Positions 19,159 through 28,513 of a DNA stretch of 52,818 bases are shown in pieces (within the stretch, counting starts at the first letter, position 1; each line of letters begins with the position of its first letter). The notes beneath the pieces are model-generated. The model was not told the DNA's origin, did no database searches, and saw nothing but the letters and a program-made list of their open reading frames with translations. The stretch covers positions 1 through 52,818 of the forward strand of contig CAIKND010000171.1 of the NCBI GenBank assembly GCA_903828675.1, read 5' to 3'. The DNA is from an uncultured Acidobacteriaceae bacterium (lineage in GTDB: Bacteria > Acidobacteriota > Terriglobia > Terriglobales > Acidobacteriaceae). The translations under genes and the position numbers were made by a program.

Positions 19159-20169
19159 ATGCCGTTCAGCATCCGCCAAATCGCCAAACTTGCCGGGGTA
19201 TCCAATGCCACCGTATCGCGGGTCATCAACGGCTCTGATCTGGTCACGCCCGAGACAACTCAACGGATTCAGGAGATTATCCGGGACCTGAAGTTCGTAC
19301 CGAACCGGAGCGCGGCTCGATTCAAGAACGGCAAAAGCCAGATCTATGGCGCGATTGTTCCGGATTTGACGAACCCGTTCTTCATGGAGACGGCCAAGAT
19401 CTTCGAAGAGTTGCTGGTGGAGAATGAGCTCGAACTTCTTGTTTCCAATACCGACTTCCATTTATCGCGAACGCAACTTTCAATCCACCGCATGCTGCTT
19501 CGCCGGGTAGACGGTGTAGCGTTCATGTGTTCTGAACGGGAAGCCGCGTCGCTGGAGTCATTGGTACAGAACCGCATTCCGGTGGTTACGACAGACCACC
19601 ATCGCACGGCTCCCGGGATTAGTGACATTGTTGTAGATTTTCGCGATGGCATGGCTCAAATTGTGGGCCACCTGAAGGAACTTGGACACCGAGATCTTGG
19701 TTTTATTGGAGGGACCGATGATCTGGCCACCTCTCGTGATCGCCGCGATTCATTCCTTGACGCGGTGGTGAGATTCGGGCTGTCGTCGCAAGATAGCTGG
19801 ATTATGCCAGGCAACTTCAGAATTAGCGGCGGCGCTGTGGGGATGGAAACCATATTGAAACAGGAAAGAAGGCCCACAGCGGTTGTGACTGCAAACGATT
19901 TAACCGCGTTCGGCGCATTGCGAAAAGTGCACGAGATGGGCTTGCGGATTCCTGAAGATATATCTCTGACCGGCTGCGACGACATTGAGATGAGTGATGT
20001 TGTCTATCCTCCGCTTACAACCTTGCGTATCTCGCGCAGGCAGTACGCGCAGATGCTCTTCGAGGCACTGCAAACGGGCGCAGAGGATCTGACGCAGCCT
20101 GGGAAAGTCTTCTCCTTGCCTATGAAGCTGGTGGTTCGTCAATCTACCGGTCCAGCGCCGGCCCGCTGA
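19159..20169 (+). CDS. LacI-family transcriptional regulator
   Basis: 336-residue repressor. The N-terminal helix-turn-helix reads MPFSIRQIAKLAGVSNATVS, the LacI-family DNA-reading head, followed by the hinge region (FVPNRSAARFKNGKS). The effector domain, residues ~60-330, is of periplasmic-binding-protein type (YGAIVPDLTNPFF, DGVAFMCSERE, AVVTANDLTAFGALRKVHEM, DISLTGCDDIEMSDVVYPPL). Such regulators respond to small sugars or nucleosides. ATG 19159 is preferred over GTG 19141 because the head domain begins there and GAGGA lies just upstream. It is divergent from the receptor and convergent with the symporter (31-bp gap). Candidate operators before both neighbours suggest that it controls them. 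Confidence 0.92.
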   Translation: MPFSIRQIAKLAGVSNATVSRVINGSDLVTPETTQRIQEIIRDLKFVPNRSAARFKNGKSQIYGAIVPDLTNPFFMETAKIFEELLVENELELLVSNTDFHLSRTQLSIHRMLLRRVDGVAFMCSEREAASLESLVQNRIPVVTTDHHRTAPGISDIVVDFRDGMAQIVGHLKELGHRDLGFIGGTDDLATSRDRRDSFLDAVVRFGLSSQDSWIMPGNFRISGGAVGMETILKQERRPTAVVTANDLTAFGALRKVHEMGLRIPEDISLTGCDDIEMSDVVYPPLTTLRISRRQYAQMLFEALQTGAEDLTQPGKVFSLPMKLVVRQSTGPAPAR

Positions 20170-20200
20170 CCGCCTGAATCCGGCGCGAATGGCGCTGCAG

Positions 20201-21778
20201 CTACCAGAAGACTGCGTTAAAGAGGATAAACAGGCCGGCAAGGAAAATGCCGGCCGTAATAGCCGGCCACTTGATCGATAATGCCGGCCCTGGAGCTTGC
20301 CGCAGGCCTCCCTCATGCGCCGCCTGGCCGCGCAATGATCCTGTCAATAGAGTGCACAGCAGAGCGACGCTGAACCCGAGAATAGCTCCGTAGAAGTCGG
20401 CCGCCATCTGGCTTCCGTAGTGGAGAACATGGGTTAGAGCAAGGACCTGGTGAGCAACCGCGCAGACCAGGCCAAACAGAAAGCCGGCACTGCCTCCCGC
20501 GGCAACTTTGCGCGGCACGATCATGGCCAGCGCTATGAGTGCGAACAATGGTGCGTTGAAGGTGGAAAGTATCAGTTGGATGTACTCCATCAGGCTCTGA
20601 AAACCAGACGCAAAGTAGGCGGCACCTATCACAAGGAGTATGGCAGCGGCATTGGTAATGCGGCCAACCAGCGTGTAATGCGCATCGCTGGCGCGCGGCC
20701 TGATCCATTGTTGGTAGAAAGTCTGCACCCAGGCGGAGGTGAAACCCGCAACGTTGTTGGAGAAAGTGGAAATCAGAGTGGCAGTAAGCCCCAAAAAGCC
20801 GAAAAACAGCCAGAAGGACTTGTAACTGTGGAGCATGAGCGCGGGCAGCGTGGCATTCCAGTTTCTGCTGAGGCTTGCTGGTGAAAGCACCAGGGGAGCG
20901 GCTACACCCGCCACCAGCACCACCATGGCGAAGGCGAGTTTGGCGAACCCTATGCTTAACGGGACAAAGGGCGAGTCCTGCTCCCGGCGCACCGCGAGAG
21001 CGCGCTGCATCTGCACGAAATCCGTACCCCAGAAGCCGAAACTGAGGACCAGACCCAGACCTAAGACCAATCCGAAGCGGTCCATGACAGCGTGAGGATC
21101 GAAGAGGGGAACGCCTTGCCATGCGTGGAAGCGGCTGGGCGGAATGCGCGCTATGAGAGTGGTGAATCCACCGAGTTCGTGGACGACCAGGAACAGAAGG
21201 GGAACTACCCCGATCAGTACCAGAGCGAAGTGAAAAAGCTCGGTGTAGACGGTGGCGCGGAACCCGCCGAACCAGGTGTAAAACAGGACCACGGTCGCAG
21301 CGGCCAAAGCCCCCTGGAGGAAAGTCCAGCCGAGAAATGCATTGAGGGTCTGCGCTACAGCGTAAAGGCTGACGCCCGCAATTAGCAGCATCATGGTGGC
21401 CATGCAAAGTGCGACCATGGATCGCGTCGTGTTTCCGTAATGGCGGGCAACGAAGTCGAGGATGGTGGGATTTCGATTGCGTCGATACGCGGGAAGCAAC
21501 CAGAAGGCGACAACCAAAAGCGCGGGAATGGCGCCGATCCAGTAAAAGTGGCAGGCCAGCATTCCATATTGAGCGCCGAGCGCCATCATCGCGAAGAGAT
21601 CGAGGGATCCGCAATTGGCGGCGATGCAGGCCGTGGCACAAACCCAGGCCGGCAAAGACGACGAGGCGTTCAGATACTGATTGGAGTCACCCTTTTGGCG
21701 TGCGGACCAGATTCCGACGAGCATGAGTCCGGCGAAGTACACGATGACAACTGCGGTGTAAATCGGATTCCAGGCCAT
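20201..21778 (-). CDS. sodium:solute symporter (SSS/SLC5 family)
   Basis: 525-residue inner-membrane transporter with about 13-14 hydrophobic segments, starting in the first helix (PIYTAVVIVYFAGLMLVGIW) and ending FILFNAVFW. The family hallmarks are present: the ADxxxx-like N-terminal region QYLNASSSLPAWVCATACIA, then FVARHYGNTTRSM and the core helices ALLVVAFWLLPAYRR. SSS proteins bring sugars, amino acids or organic acids in with Na+. ATG 21778 is chosen because the first helix begins there with a purine-rich stretch (GAAGAAGCGGAA) in front. The frame stays open for 118 further codons upstream (TTG 22132), but that sequence is Cys/Arg-rich and unlike the family. Genomic context with the LacI regulator and receptor suggests inner-membrane uptake of the same substrate. 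Confidence 0.9.
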   Translation of the reverse strand: MAWNPIYTAVVIVYFAGLMLVGIWSARQKGDSNQYLNASSSLPAWVCATACIAANCGSLDLFAMMALGAQYGMLACHFYWIGAIPALLVVAFWLLPAYRRNRNPTILDFVARHYGNTTRSMVALCMATMMLLIAGVSLYAVAQTLNAFLGWTFLQGALAAATVVLFYTWFGGFRATVYTELFHFALVLIGVVPLLFLVVHELGGFTTLIARIPPSRFHAWQGVPLFDPHAVMDRFGLVLGLGLVLSFGFWGTDFVQMQRALAVRREQDSPFVPLSIGFAKLAFAMVVLVAGVAAPLVLSPASLSRNWNATLPALMLHSYKSFWLFFGFLGLTATLISTFSNNVAGFTSAWVQTFYQQWIRPRASDAHYTLVGRITNAAAILLVIGAAYFASGFQSLMEYIQLILSTFNAPLFALIALAMIVPRKVAAGGSAGFLFGLVCAVAHQVLALTHVLHYGSQMAADFYGAILGFSVALLCTLLTGSLRGQAAHEGGLRQAPGPALSIKWPAITAGIFLAGLFILFNAVFW

Positions 21779-22136
21779 GTTCCGCTTCTTCTTTCTCCCG
21801 AAGAATCCACCGCACTCGACTGCTGCCTGAACCGGCCCGAAGGGAACGAAGCCGGATTTATGGCCTTTGCATAATTCGCTTTGAGCAGGCCCCGTTCCCG
21901 ACAATTGCGGCGACAGAACGACGATACAGTACGGATGAGCAGGCTGGCATCCACTCCCAAGAGAAGAAACTGGTCTGGCCCAAGCTGCGCAACAAGCGCG
22001 GCACTCGAGGAGTTTTGAGAAGCCCGAGCGGCAAGACAAACGGTCAGAACGGCGACAGGAGAGAGCGAGGAGCCGAGCAACAGGCGAAAGGCGCGAACTC
22101 CGATCCAGATCATCAAAAGTCGCCTGAATCAAGAAA
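21779..22136. other. long leader region before the symporter, no confident gene
   Basis: If transcription starts near the operator at 22137-22150, the symporter mRNA would have a ~350-nt leader. Two overlapping minus-strand frames are open here, one continuous with the symporter. One starting at ATG 22116 opens with a hydrophobic stretch (MMIWIGVRAFRLLLGSSLSP) but matches nothing I know. It may be the residue of a deleted gene. Confidence 0.35.
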
Positions 22137-22150
22137 TGTAATCGGATACA
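22137..22150. promoter_or_regulatory. candidate LacI-family operator (symporter side)
   Basis: TGTAATCGGATACA, an imperfect palindrome centred on CG and similar to the receptor site at 18937-18950. On the minus strand it lies between a TTACTG and a TACATT spaced 17 bases apart, which could be a promoter reading toward the symporter. Confidence 0.4.
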
Positions 22151-22273
22151 TTGATTTCAGTAACAGCCTCTTTGGCCGTCCATTTTCATCGGTCCGACCT
22201 GGTGGACTCACCGGAAGGGATTTTGAGACCAAGGACACCTGACTTGCCGCGGAGACCAGTTACGCAGGCAGGA

Positions 22274-22309
22274 GGGGGGGTGGGTAGGGAGGGGTGGGAG
22301 GGGGTGGGG
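22274..22309 (+). other. G-quadruplex-prone guanine run
   Basis: Seven guanine tracts of 3-7 bases separated by 1-2 bases, all on the plus strand (for example GGGGTGGGAGGGGGTGGGG). This fits the G3+N1-7 quadruplex pattern with very short loops. No gene overlaps it. Confidence 0.6.
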
Positions 22310-22545
22310 ATAGGTGCACACTTTCCCATTTGCAGGGCGGCGGCTTTTTTCGGCGCGCCGGCAGCGGTTTGAGTGGAGATGTCCCATATAAAGATTGTGC
22401 GCCTTTGGGTCGTAATTATCTGCAGTTTCAAGAGCGTGTAAGTTGTTTAAATTAAGCAAGTTAAAAATCTGCCGCATTTTTCTTGAGACGAAGAGCGATT
22501 CAAGGGCGGGTCGTCTGGTTCTTGTGTGGGGATTGGCTTCATGCG

Positions 22546-22593
22546 AGCCCACCCTAGCCACAAAAACAAAGGCGTGGCGAGGATGGGGCACCC
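22546..22593. repeat. REP-like palindromic repeat, copy a
   Basis: GCCCACCCTAGCCAC, a short A-rich loop, then GGCGTGGCGAGGATGGGG and CACCC. It is a degenerate member of the family also seen at 32503-32550 and 48739-48822 (CCCACCC, a variable stem, then GGATGGGGCAC). It directly abuts the broken end of the IS110 relic. Confidence 0.55.
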
Positions 22594-22841
22594 GGCAAGC
22601 CTTGCTCCAATAGCTGTGCAAAGGCCTGTTGTTCGTAACCGCCGGTGGCTTCCATGGCTACCAACTCGACCTGATGCTGCTGGCAGAAGGCTCTCAGGGC
22701 AGCGATGCCCTCGACGCTGTTGGGGAAACTGCCGGCCTCACCTTGCTGGCCGACGCAGGCCTCCAGGGATTTGGAGGCGACATCCACTCCACAAATGATC
22801 CGTGTTACGGTAACCTGCCTTGTATGTGCGACTGAAATCAT
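22594..22841 (-). pseudogene. IS110-family transposase, truncated N-terminal fragment
   Basis: About 83 residues from ATG 22841: MISVAHTRQ, then IICGVDVASKSLEACVG and ELVAMEATGGYEQQAFAQLL. GVDVAS and MEATGGYE are the first acidic positions of the DEDD catalytic domain of IS110/IS1111 transposases. The match stops at EQGLP, where the REP-like repeat begins, so the middle and the C-terminal Tnp20 serine domain are missing and the gene is dead. IS110 elements are the family guided by a structured non-coding RNA from the element's own end. Confidence 0.75.
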
Positions 22842-22975
22842 GCGACTGTTCGGTCGTACGTGACTGGGCAGCGGTCCCTGTGCTGAGCGCCGGTCGAAAG
22901 ACCGCAGGATGAACGGGAGCCGTCCGCCCGCGGGGGAGTCGATGCCTCGACTCCCCCACTGCAACAGTCTCACCG
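22842..22975 (-). mobile_element. non-coding end of the IS110 relic (possible guide-RNA region)
   Basis: The ~130 bp upstream of the truncated transposase contains a perfect 11-bp hairpin at 22932-22957 (GGGGGAGTCGA, loop TGCC, complement) and a smaller one (CGGTC/GACCG near 22890-22904). In IS110-group elements the non-coding end upstream of the transposase encodes the bridge RNA. Assignment here rests on position and structure only; the outer boundary of the element is not visible. Confidence 0.35.
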
Positions 22976-23382
22976 AAACTGCCGCTGATTCAGAGATACA
23001 AGGATGATACTGCTGTGAGGTGAGGATGATGGCGAGTGGCCCAAGTCTGGGTTTTCAGACCTGGGGAACTTCGGAATCCTGAGGTGGAGAGATCGAAAGC
23101 GTGACGGTTGGTGTTCATCGTCGCCCGTCATCTCAAAATCGAGGTGTGGGCCAACCGCCAATCGGGCTAGAATGGGCGTCAGAGGCTCCACCGAAGATCG
23201 ACCTAAACCTATTCATCTGATCGCGCCGAGTTGACAAATGAGGTGCGCGGCGATGAACCTAAGTCGATGCTTCGCCGACAAAGAGATCTTATGCTGAAAC
23301 CGATGTTGGGTTCCGGGGCCCACTCTGGACGGGCGTCGAATTTGCAAATTCCGCTTTATTGCTTCGCTCAGGAAGGAGCCGA
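22976..23382. other. intergenic region, no gene seen
   Basis: About 400 bp ahead of the GGDEF gene. No coding signal or RNA gene was recognised. Confidence 0.35.
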
Positions 23383-25383
23383 ATGCGGTTCCCGCGTTCA
23401 ATCGCCGCCTGCTGTGGCATAGCTCTGATATGCAGCGTGGCCACGGGGCAACAACCTAAATCGCCTGAGCGACCTTTGCGTACCCTCACCACGGCGCATG
23501 AAGCCCACGATATTTCTCTCGATGAAGCCGCGCGTGGCTATCCCGTTCGGATTCGCGGCACCGTTACCTATTACGATCCCAACATTGACCCCAGACATGC
23601 AGCTCTTTTCGTCCATGACTCCACGGGCAGCATATTCATTGGACTTCCTTCCCGTCCGATTCTTCCTTTGAGCGCCGGGACATTCGTTGAAGTTACCGGA
23701 ATCAGCGGGGGCGCAGACTACGCGCCAGTGATCCTTCGCGGGAGCGTCAAGGTCATCGGGAAATCGCGTCTTCCTCAGGGCGCTGTGCGACCGACAATGG
23801 CCGAGTTGCTTTCAGGGGGCCTGGATGGTCAATGGGTTGAGATCGAGGGCATCGTCCACTCGGTTCAACGGCAAGCCATGAATGTGACCATTGAGCTTGC
23901 GACTATTGGCGGAACAATTGCGGCAACTGGTCCATTGGAACCGAAGGCGGATTACGACTCGCTGGTCGATGGCACGGTTCAGATCCGCGGAAACGCAGTT
24001 CCGGTTTTCAATCACAATCGGGAGAATGTCGGTGCCCGCGTTCTGTATTCGTCATTGAATGTAGTTAAAGTGGTGCAAAAAGCCCCGCCTGATCCATATG
24101 CCATTCCGGCAATCCCGGTTCCTCAACTGCTGTGGTTCTCCCCAGGGGAGGTGCTGCGGCACCGCGCGCATATCCGTGGCCTAGTGACCTTGCACTGGCC
24201 GGGCCGGATGTTGTGCATACAGGAATTGTCAGATGGAATCTGCGTGCAGAGCCCGAAACTCGATCATGTGAGGATCGGCCAGATGGTAGATGTGGTCGGC
24301 TTTCCGGGCGTCAGTGAATTCAAAGCAACGCTTGATAATGCTTCATTCCGTCCCACAGAGAAAAACGCGTCTCCGACCGCCGCGTCGGTCAGTATTCAGC
24401 AGTTGTTTCACGGAGACCATGACGCGGAACTGGTTCAGATCGAGGGAGAGCTGATCGGTCAGGACCACGCGGCGGTTGACTCGACGCTCATGCTGCGTTC
24501 CGGCGAGTTTCTATTTTCGGCCGTTCTCCCCAAAGATGCCGGAGGCAGCGGGGTACTTCCCTGGAAAGATGGCAGCACAATTCGGGTGACCGGAATCTGC
24601 AGTGTCCGGATGGATCCAAAGACCACAGGGGAGGGCGGGGGATCGGTTCAACCGGGCTCAGTCAGCATCATGCTTCGCTCCCTTGACGACGTCGCCGTTC
24701 TTAACGCTCCATCGTGGTGGACACCGGGCCATGCGCTCGTGGTCTTCTCCATTTTGGGAGCCTTTGCCTTTAGCTCGTTTGCGTGGATTTTCGTGTTGCG
24801 GCGGCGCGTACATCAGCAGACCCAAGCCATCAGGGTGAGCGAAGAACGCCTGCGGCACCTCTCGGAACATGACGTGCTCACGGGCTTGCCCAACCGGTTT
24901 CTGCTCAATGATCGTCTCGGCATCTCCCTCAAGCGGGCTGATCGTTTCGACTCCACATTGGGACTGCTAATGGTCGATCTGGACGGCTTTAAAGAAGTGA
25001 ACGATACCCTGGGACATCACGCAGGCGACCTAGTGCTCTGCGAAGTGGCTGCGCGCCTCCGCCGTTCTGTTCGCGAGACCGATACGGTTGCGCGGCTTGG
25101 AGGAGACGAGTTTATCGTTATGCTTCCTGACCTGCACCTCGCTGCGGAAGCTGAGTCTATTGCAGGCAAGATTATTTCTGCGATCTCAGAACCGATAGAG
25201 GTCGACAACACCACGGTGAATATCTCGGCCAGCATTGGAATCTGTACTTCTCCCGATCAGACCAAAGATTCAGAAAAGTTGCTGCAATATGCCGATATAG
25301 CTATGTACCAAGCGAAGGCGGCCGGGAAGAATAGATACCAAGTGCATAGGAACGTCGAGAGGCTTGCGCAAGCGCACCCCTAG
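23383..25383 (+). CDS. membrane-anchored diguanylate cyclase (GGDEF) with periplasmic sensory region
   Basis: 666-residue protein. A signal/anchor sequence (SIAACCGIALICSVATG) precedes a ~420-residue extracytoplasmic region. That region appears to contain repeated OB-like beta segments (VRIRGTVTYYDP, VEIEGIVHSVQRQ, HRAHIRGLVTLHWPG, VQIEGELIGQDH). A membrane helix follows at about residues 455-478 (LVVFSILGAFAFSSFAWIFV), a short coiled linker, then a GGDEF domain (~500-660) with HDVLTGLPNRFLLNDRL and the intact catalytic loop RLGGDEFIVML. It should make cyclic di-GMP from two GTP in response to a periplasmic signal. No EAL domain and no RxxD inhibitory site are evident directly before the GGDEF. 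ATG 23383 is chosen over 23359 because GGAAGGAG lies just in front. Confidence 0.9.
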   Translation: MRFPRSIAACCGIALICSVATGQQPKSPERPLRTLTTAHEAHDISLDEAARGYPVRIRGTVTYYDPNIDPRHAALFVHDSTGSIFIGLPSRPILPLSAGTFVEVTGISGGADYAPVILRGSVKVIGKSRLPQGAVRPTMAELLSGGLDGQWVEIEGIVHSVQRQAMNVTIELATIGGTIAATGPLEPKADYDSLVDGTVQIRGNAVPVFNHNRENVGARVLYSSLNVVKVVQKAPPDPYAIPAIPVPQLLWFSPGEVLRHRAHIRGLVTLHWPGRMLCIQELSDGICVQSPKLDHVRIGQMVDVVGFPGVSEFKATLDNASFRPTEKNASPTAASVSIQQLFHGDHDAELVQIEGELIGQDHAAVDSTLMLRSGEFLFSAVLPKDAGGSGVLPWKDGSTIRVTGICSVRMDPKTTGEGGGSVQPGSVSIMLRSLDDVAVLNAPSWWTPGHALVVFSILGAFAFSSFAWIFVLRRRVHQQTQAIRVSEERLRHLSEHDVLTGLPNRFLLNDRLGISLKRADRFDSTLGLLMVDLDGFKEVNDTLGHHAGDLVLCEVAARLRRSVRETDTVARLGGDEFIVMLPDLHLAAEAESIAGKIISAISEPIEVDNTTVNISASIGICTSPDQTKDSEKLLQYADIAMYQAKAAGKNRYQVHRNVERLAQAHP

Positions 25384-25541
25384 ACGGAAACCAGAGCCAC
25401 CAGGGCCAGTTGAGTTTTGTACAAGGTCGCCTCTGTAAGATGGTCGCGCCTACTTGAATGCAAAATACAAGGCGCTACGTTCCGGCCATTACACAATCAT
25501 TCGGTCACGGTGCCAGGGCGCGGGCTTTCAGGCGGCGCCCT

Positions 25542-26021
25542 TTAGGAAGCCTCCTGGATCTTCAGCACGAAGCAGGTGATGGTTTTGTCGCTGGCTACCT
25601 GCATCTGATGGGGCAGGCCCGCGGGGACGTGCGCTACGTCGCCAACCCTGAGTTCCAAACGCGTGCCGCCCTCGATAGAGTCGCCGCGCGTTTCTCCGGG
25701 GCCGACCGTGCGTGCGCCGGCGACGGTGCCGCCGGTTACCAGCGTTGCGCTGCCGCCAACGACGTAAAACAGATCGGCGAAGTTCTGATGAATCTCGGCC
25801 TCGCCGTCGCGACTGCGAAACGAGAGCATGGCGAAGTGCTGCGGGAATTCCTTGAGCGTCTCGCCGGCTGAGCCGTCGCCGTGCTTCGCCATCTGGCGCA
25901 GATAGGCCGCGCGCTCGAGCAGAACGGCAGGCGACCAATGATCCACCGGGTTGCGCTTTACGACCTTGGGGGCTATGTCCTCAAGCGCCACGTCCTTCAA
26001 TCTCTCCTTTGATAAATCCAT
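25542..26021 (-). CDS. cupin-domain protein
   Basis: 159-residue single-domain cupin. The two cupin motifs are partial: HQNFADLFYVVGGSATLVTG, and GDVAHVPAGLPHQMQVASDK with the conserved PxGxxH. A His in each motif could bind a metal. Small cupins include isomerases, dioxygenases and ligand-binding proteins, so no reaction can be assigned. ATG 26021 (MDLSKERLKD) is preferred over 26060 because GAAAGGAG stands just ahead. It lies about 45 bp downstream of the UDG gene on the same strand and may be cotranscribed with it. Confidence 0.8.
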   Translation of the reverse strand: MDLSKERLKDVALEDIAPKVVKRNPVDHWSPAVLLERAAYLRQMAKHGDGSAGETLKEFPQHFAMLSFRSRDGEAEIHQNFADLFYVVGGSATLVTGGTVAGARTVGPGETRGDSIEGGTRLELRVGDVAHVPAGLPHQMQVASDKTITCFVLKIQEAS

Positions 26022-26066
26022 CTTTGGATCTCCTTTCGTTTCTCGGCCGGGGCCGTGCATCTGTTG

Positions 26067-26762
26067 CTAGCGCAAATCCGCCAGTTGCCGGGCGCGCTTG
26101 AATACATCAAGAAACATGGGCCGCGTGAGCTTGCCGGTGTTGGTGTTTTGCAGTGAGGGATGATAACTGGCGATAACGGTGAGGCCGTTGGGGAGGGTGT
26201 ACTCCGCACCATGCGCGAAGACGAACTTTGAACGCGGCGGCAACTGGCCAGCGCGTTCAAAGTGAGCCAGCAATCCATCGAAGGCAATTCGTCCCAGGCA
26301 GACAACGACGCGCAGGCTGGTGAGCAGGCTCATTTCCCGGTCAAGCCAGGTCGCGCAGGTGCGCTGCTCCTCGGGGCTGGGCTTGTTGGCGGGCGGCGCG
26401 CAACGCACCACGGCGCTGATCCAGAGATCGGTGAGCTTCATGCCGTCGTCACGGGAGACAGCGTTGGGCAGCGAGGCAAAGCCGGCTTCATGCAGCACCG
26501 GGAACAGGAAATCTCCGGAGCCGTCGCCGGTGAACATACGGCCGGTGCGGTTGGAGCCGTGCGCACCGGGAGCCAGTCCCAGAGCGAGCACACGCGCATG
26601 CTCGTCGCCGAAGGAGGGTACGGGGCGGCCCCAGTACGCGCAATCCGCATAGGCGCGGCGGCGAACGCGCGCCACCTCGGCACAGTATTCGCGGAGGCGC
26701 GCGCACTGGTTGCAGGCAACGACTTGCTCGTTCAGCAGTTGAAGCGGTGTGGCAGCGGCCAT
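26067..26762 (-). CDS. uracil-DNA glycosylase, family 5 (UDGb type)
   Basis: 231-residue DNA repair enzyme that removes uracil and other deaminated bases from DNA. Its glycosylase motif A reads [20 protein letters not shown], the family-5 form lacking the polar Asp/Asn of other classes. The second loop is [15 protein letters not shown]. Four cysteines that would hold the iron-sulfur cluster are present: C17 and C20 (CNQC) and C121 and C136. Length is normal. It is divergent from the DJ-1/PfpI gene, with about 70 bp between starts. The start is the first Met, with no strong ribosome-binding site. A cupin gene follows. Confidence 0.9.
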   Translation of the reverse strand: MAAATPLQLLNEQVVACNQCARLREYCAEVARVRRRAYADCAYWGRPVPSFGDEHARVLALGLAPGAHGSNRTGRMFTGDGSGDFLFPVLHEAGFASLPNAVSRDDGMKLTDLWISAVVRCAPPANKPSPEEQRTCATWLDREMSLLTSLRVVVCLGRIAFDGLLAHFERAGQLPPRSKFVFAHGAEYTLPNGLTVIASYHPSLQNTNTGKLTRPMFLDVFKRARQLADLR

Positions 26763-26829
26763 GGGGAAATTTTACGTCTCCGCCCTCGGGCGCCTGATGT
26801 GGCAAACTTGGTGCGGAGGAAAAAGCGCA

Positions 26830-27411
26830 ATGAAACCCGCGAAACTTTTGTTGCTGGCCGGCGATTTTGTTGAGGATTACGAGATCATGGTTCCGTTCCA
26901 GGCTCTGCAGATGGTGGGCCACACGGTGGACGCGGTTTGTCCGGGAAAGAAGAAGGGCGAGCAGGTCCGCACCGCCATTCACGATTTCGAGGGCGACCAG
27001 ACCTACTCCGAAAAGCGGGGGCATAACTTTACGCTGAATGCAACCTTCGACGAGATTGACCCCGCGCAGTATGACGCGCTGGTGATTCCGGGCGGCCGAG
27101 CGCCGGAGTATCTGCGGCTCGACGCGAAAGTTCTGGAGATGGTTCGCCACTTCGACAAGGCTGACAAGCCGATCGCGTCGATCTGCCACGGCGCTCAACT
27201 GCTGGCTGCGGCGGGCGTGCTGAAGGGTCGCCGGTTGAACTGCTATCCGGCCTGCGCGCCGGAGGTGGAACTGGCCGGAGGGACGTTTGTTGCGGTCGAT
27301 TTCTCGGAGGCTGTTGTGGACGGCAAGCTGGTGACCGGCCCGGCGTGGACGGCGCATCCGAAGTGGCTGGCGCGCTTCCTTGAAGTACTGGAAGCGCACC
27401 TGGCGGGCTGA
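26830..27411 (+). CDS. DJ-1/PfpI-family protein (class I glutamine amidotransferase-like)
   Basis: 193-residue cytoplasmic protein of the DJ-1/PfpI superfamily. The nucleophile elbow reads [15 protein letters not shown] with the catalytic Cys, and the conserved Glu lies in [14 protein letters not shown]. The glycine-rich strand [16 protein letters not shown] and the late [11 protein letters not shown] segment complete the fold. Members act as deglycases, glyoxalases or stress chaperones; which applies cannot be read from sequence. ATG 26830 has GGAGG/GAGGAAAAA in front, so it is better than upstream in-frame ATGs that would overlap the UDG start. It converges with the aldo/keto reductase (6-bp gap). 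Confidence 0.88.
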   Translation: MKPAKLLLLAGDFVEDYEIMVPFQALQMVGHTVDAVCPGKKKGEQVRTAIHDFEGDQTYSEKRGHNFTLNATFDEIDPAQYDALVIPGGRAPEYLRLDAKVLEMVRHFDKADKPIASICHGAQLLAAAGVLKGRRLNCYPACAPEVELAGGTFVAVDFSEAVVDGKLVTGPAWTAHPKWLARFLEVLEAHLAG

Positions 27412-27417
27412 AGGCCC

Positions 27418-28407
27418 TCAGCCGTTTACGTAAGCCATCACGGCCGGCGCGTATCGGTCGCCGGCAGCAGTGTCGGGCGGGAAGGTGTTGCTGAGTTCTT
27501 CCAGCAGCGCCTTGCTCAGATCGAGGTCTACCGCCGCGGCGTTCTGATCGAGATAGGAGCGGCGCTTGGTTCCGGGGATAGGCACAATGTCCTGGCCCTG
27601 CGCCAGCACCCAGGCGATGGCAAGCTGGCTGGCGGTGATGCCAGCCGATGCGGCCAGGGCTTCGACTTTGGCGACGAGTGCCACGTTGCGCTTGAAGTTT
27701 TCGCCCTGAAAACGAGGGCTGGTGCGGCGGTAATCGCCCGGCTCGAAGTCTTCCGGCGTTTTGAATGCGCCAGTGAGAAACCCCCGCCCAAGAGGGCTGT
27801 ACGCCACAAAAGCGACGCCCAGGCTGCGGCAGGTGGGCAGGATCTCCGGCTCGGGATCGCGCGTCCAGAGGGAGTACTCGGTTTGCAGCGCGGTGATGGG
27901 GTGGACCTTCATGGCGCGCTCGAGGGTTGCCGGGGCGGCCTCGGAAAGCCCCAGAAAGCGCACCTTGCCCTCTTCGACCAGGCGCGCCATGGTTCCCACG
28001 GTTTCTTCAATGGGTACGTTGGGGTCGACGCGGTGCTGGTAGTAGAGGTCGATCGTCTCGGTGCCGAGACGCCTGAGGCTGCCTTCAACGCACTCGCGGA
28101 CGTAAGCGGGACTGCCGTCCACGCCGCGGCGCTCGGGTTTGGCCGGGTCGCGGAGGATGCCGAACTTGGTGGCCACAAAGAACTTATCGCGGCGGCCCTT
28201 GAGCGCGCGGCCCACCAGTTCCTCGTTGGTGAAGGGGCCATAGACGTCGGCGGTGTCGAGCAGGTTGATGCCGAGGTCGAGGGCGCGATCGATGGTGGCC
28301 AGCGACTCCTGCTCGTCGCGGCTGCCGTAGAACTCGCTCATGCCCATGCATCCCAGCCCGATGGCTGAGACGGTGGGACCGTTGGTGCCCAATCTGCGTG
28401 TTTTCAT
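27418..28407 (-). CDS. aldo/keto reductase
   Basis: 329-residue NADPH-dependent oxidoreductase. It begins [20 protein letters not shown] and carries the catalytic tetrad context: Asp and Tyr in [10 protein letters not shown], Lys in VATKFGIL, His in DLYYQHRVD. The C-terminal cofactor motif [16 protein letters not shown] is clear. Subfamily is close to the YakC/AKR13-type enzymes; the natural carbonyl substrate is unknown. An in-frame ATG with GGAAAACC before it sets the start. It is divergent from the guanine deaminase gene across a MITE-like hairpin. Confidence 0.93.
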   Translation of the reverse strand: MKTRRLGTNGPTVSAIGLGCMGMSEFYGSRDEQESLATIDRALDLGINLLDTADVYGPFTNEELVGRALKGRRDKFFVATKFGILRDPAKPERRGVDGSPAYVRECVEGSLRRLGTETIDLYYQHRVDPNVPIEETVGTMARLVEEGKVRFLGLSEAAPATLERAMKVHPITALQTEYSLWTRDPEPEILPTCRSLGVAFVAYSPLGRGFLTGAFKTPEDFEPGDYRRTSPRFQGENFKRNVALVAKVEALAASAGITASQLAIAWVLAQGQDIVPIPGTKRRSYLDQNAAAVDLDLSKALLEELSNTFPPDTAAGDRYAPAVMAYVNG

Positions 28408-28513
28408 GGTTTTCCTTTGCCGAATGGCGGATAGCTCCAGTCTTGCTCCTGCGCGGCAGGGCGGTCAAGGCTCGTTCTGCAATCAGGGACTGCGAAAGCA
28501 GGCTGCGATACAC

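Noticed and set aside
21779..22132. 118-codon N-terminal extension of the symporter from TTG 22132
   Set aside because: Cys/Arg-rich sequence unlike the transporter family; the first membrane helix starts at ATG 21778.
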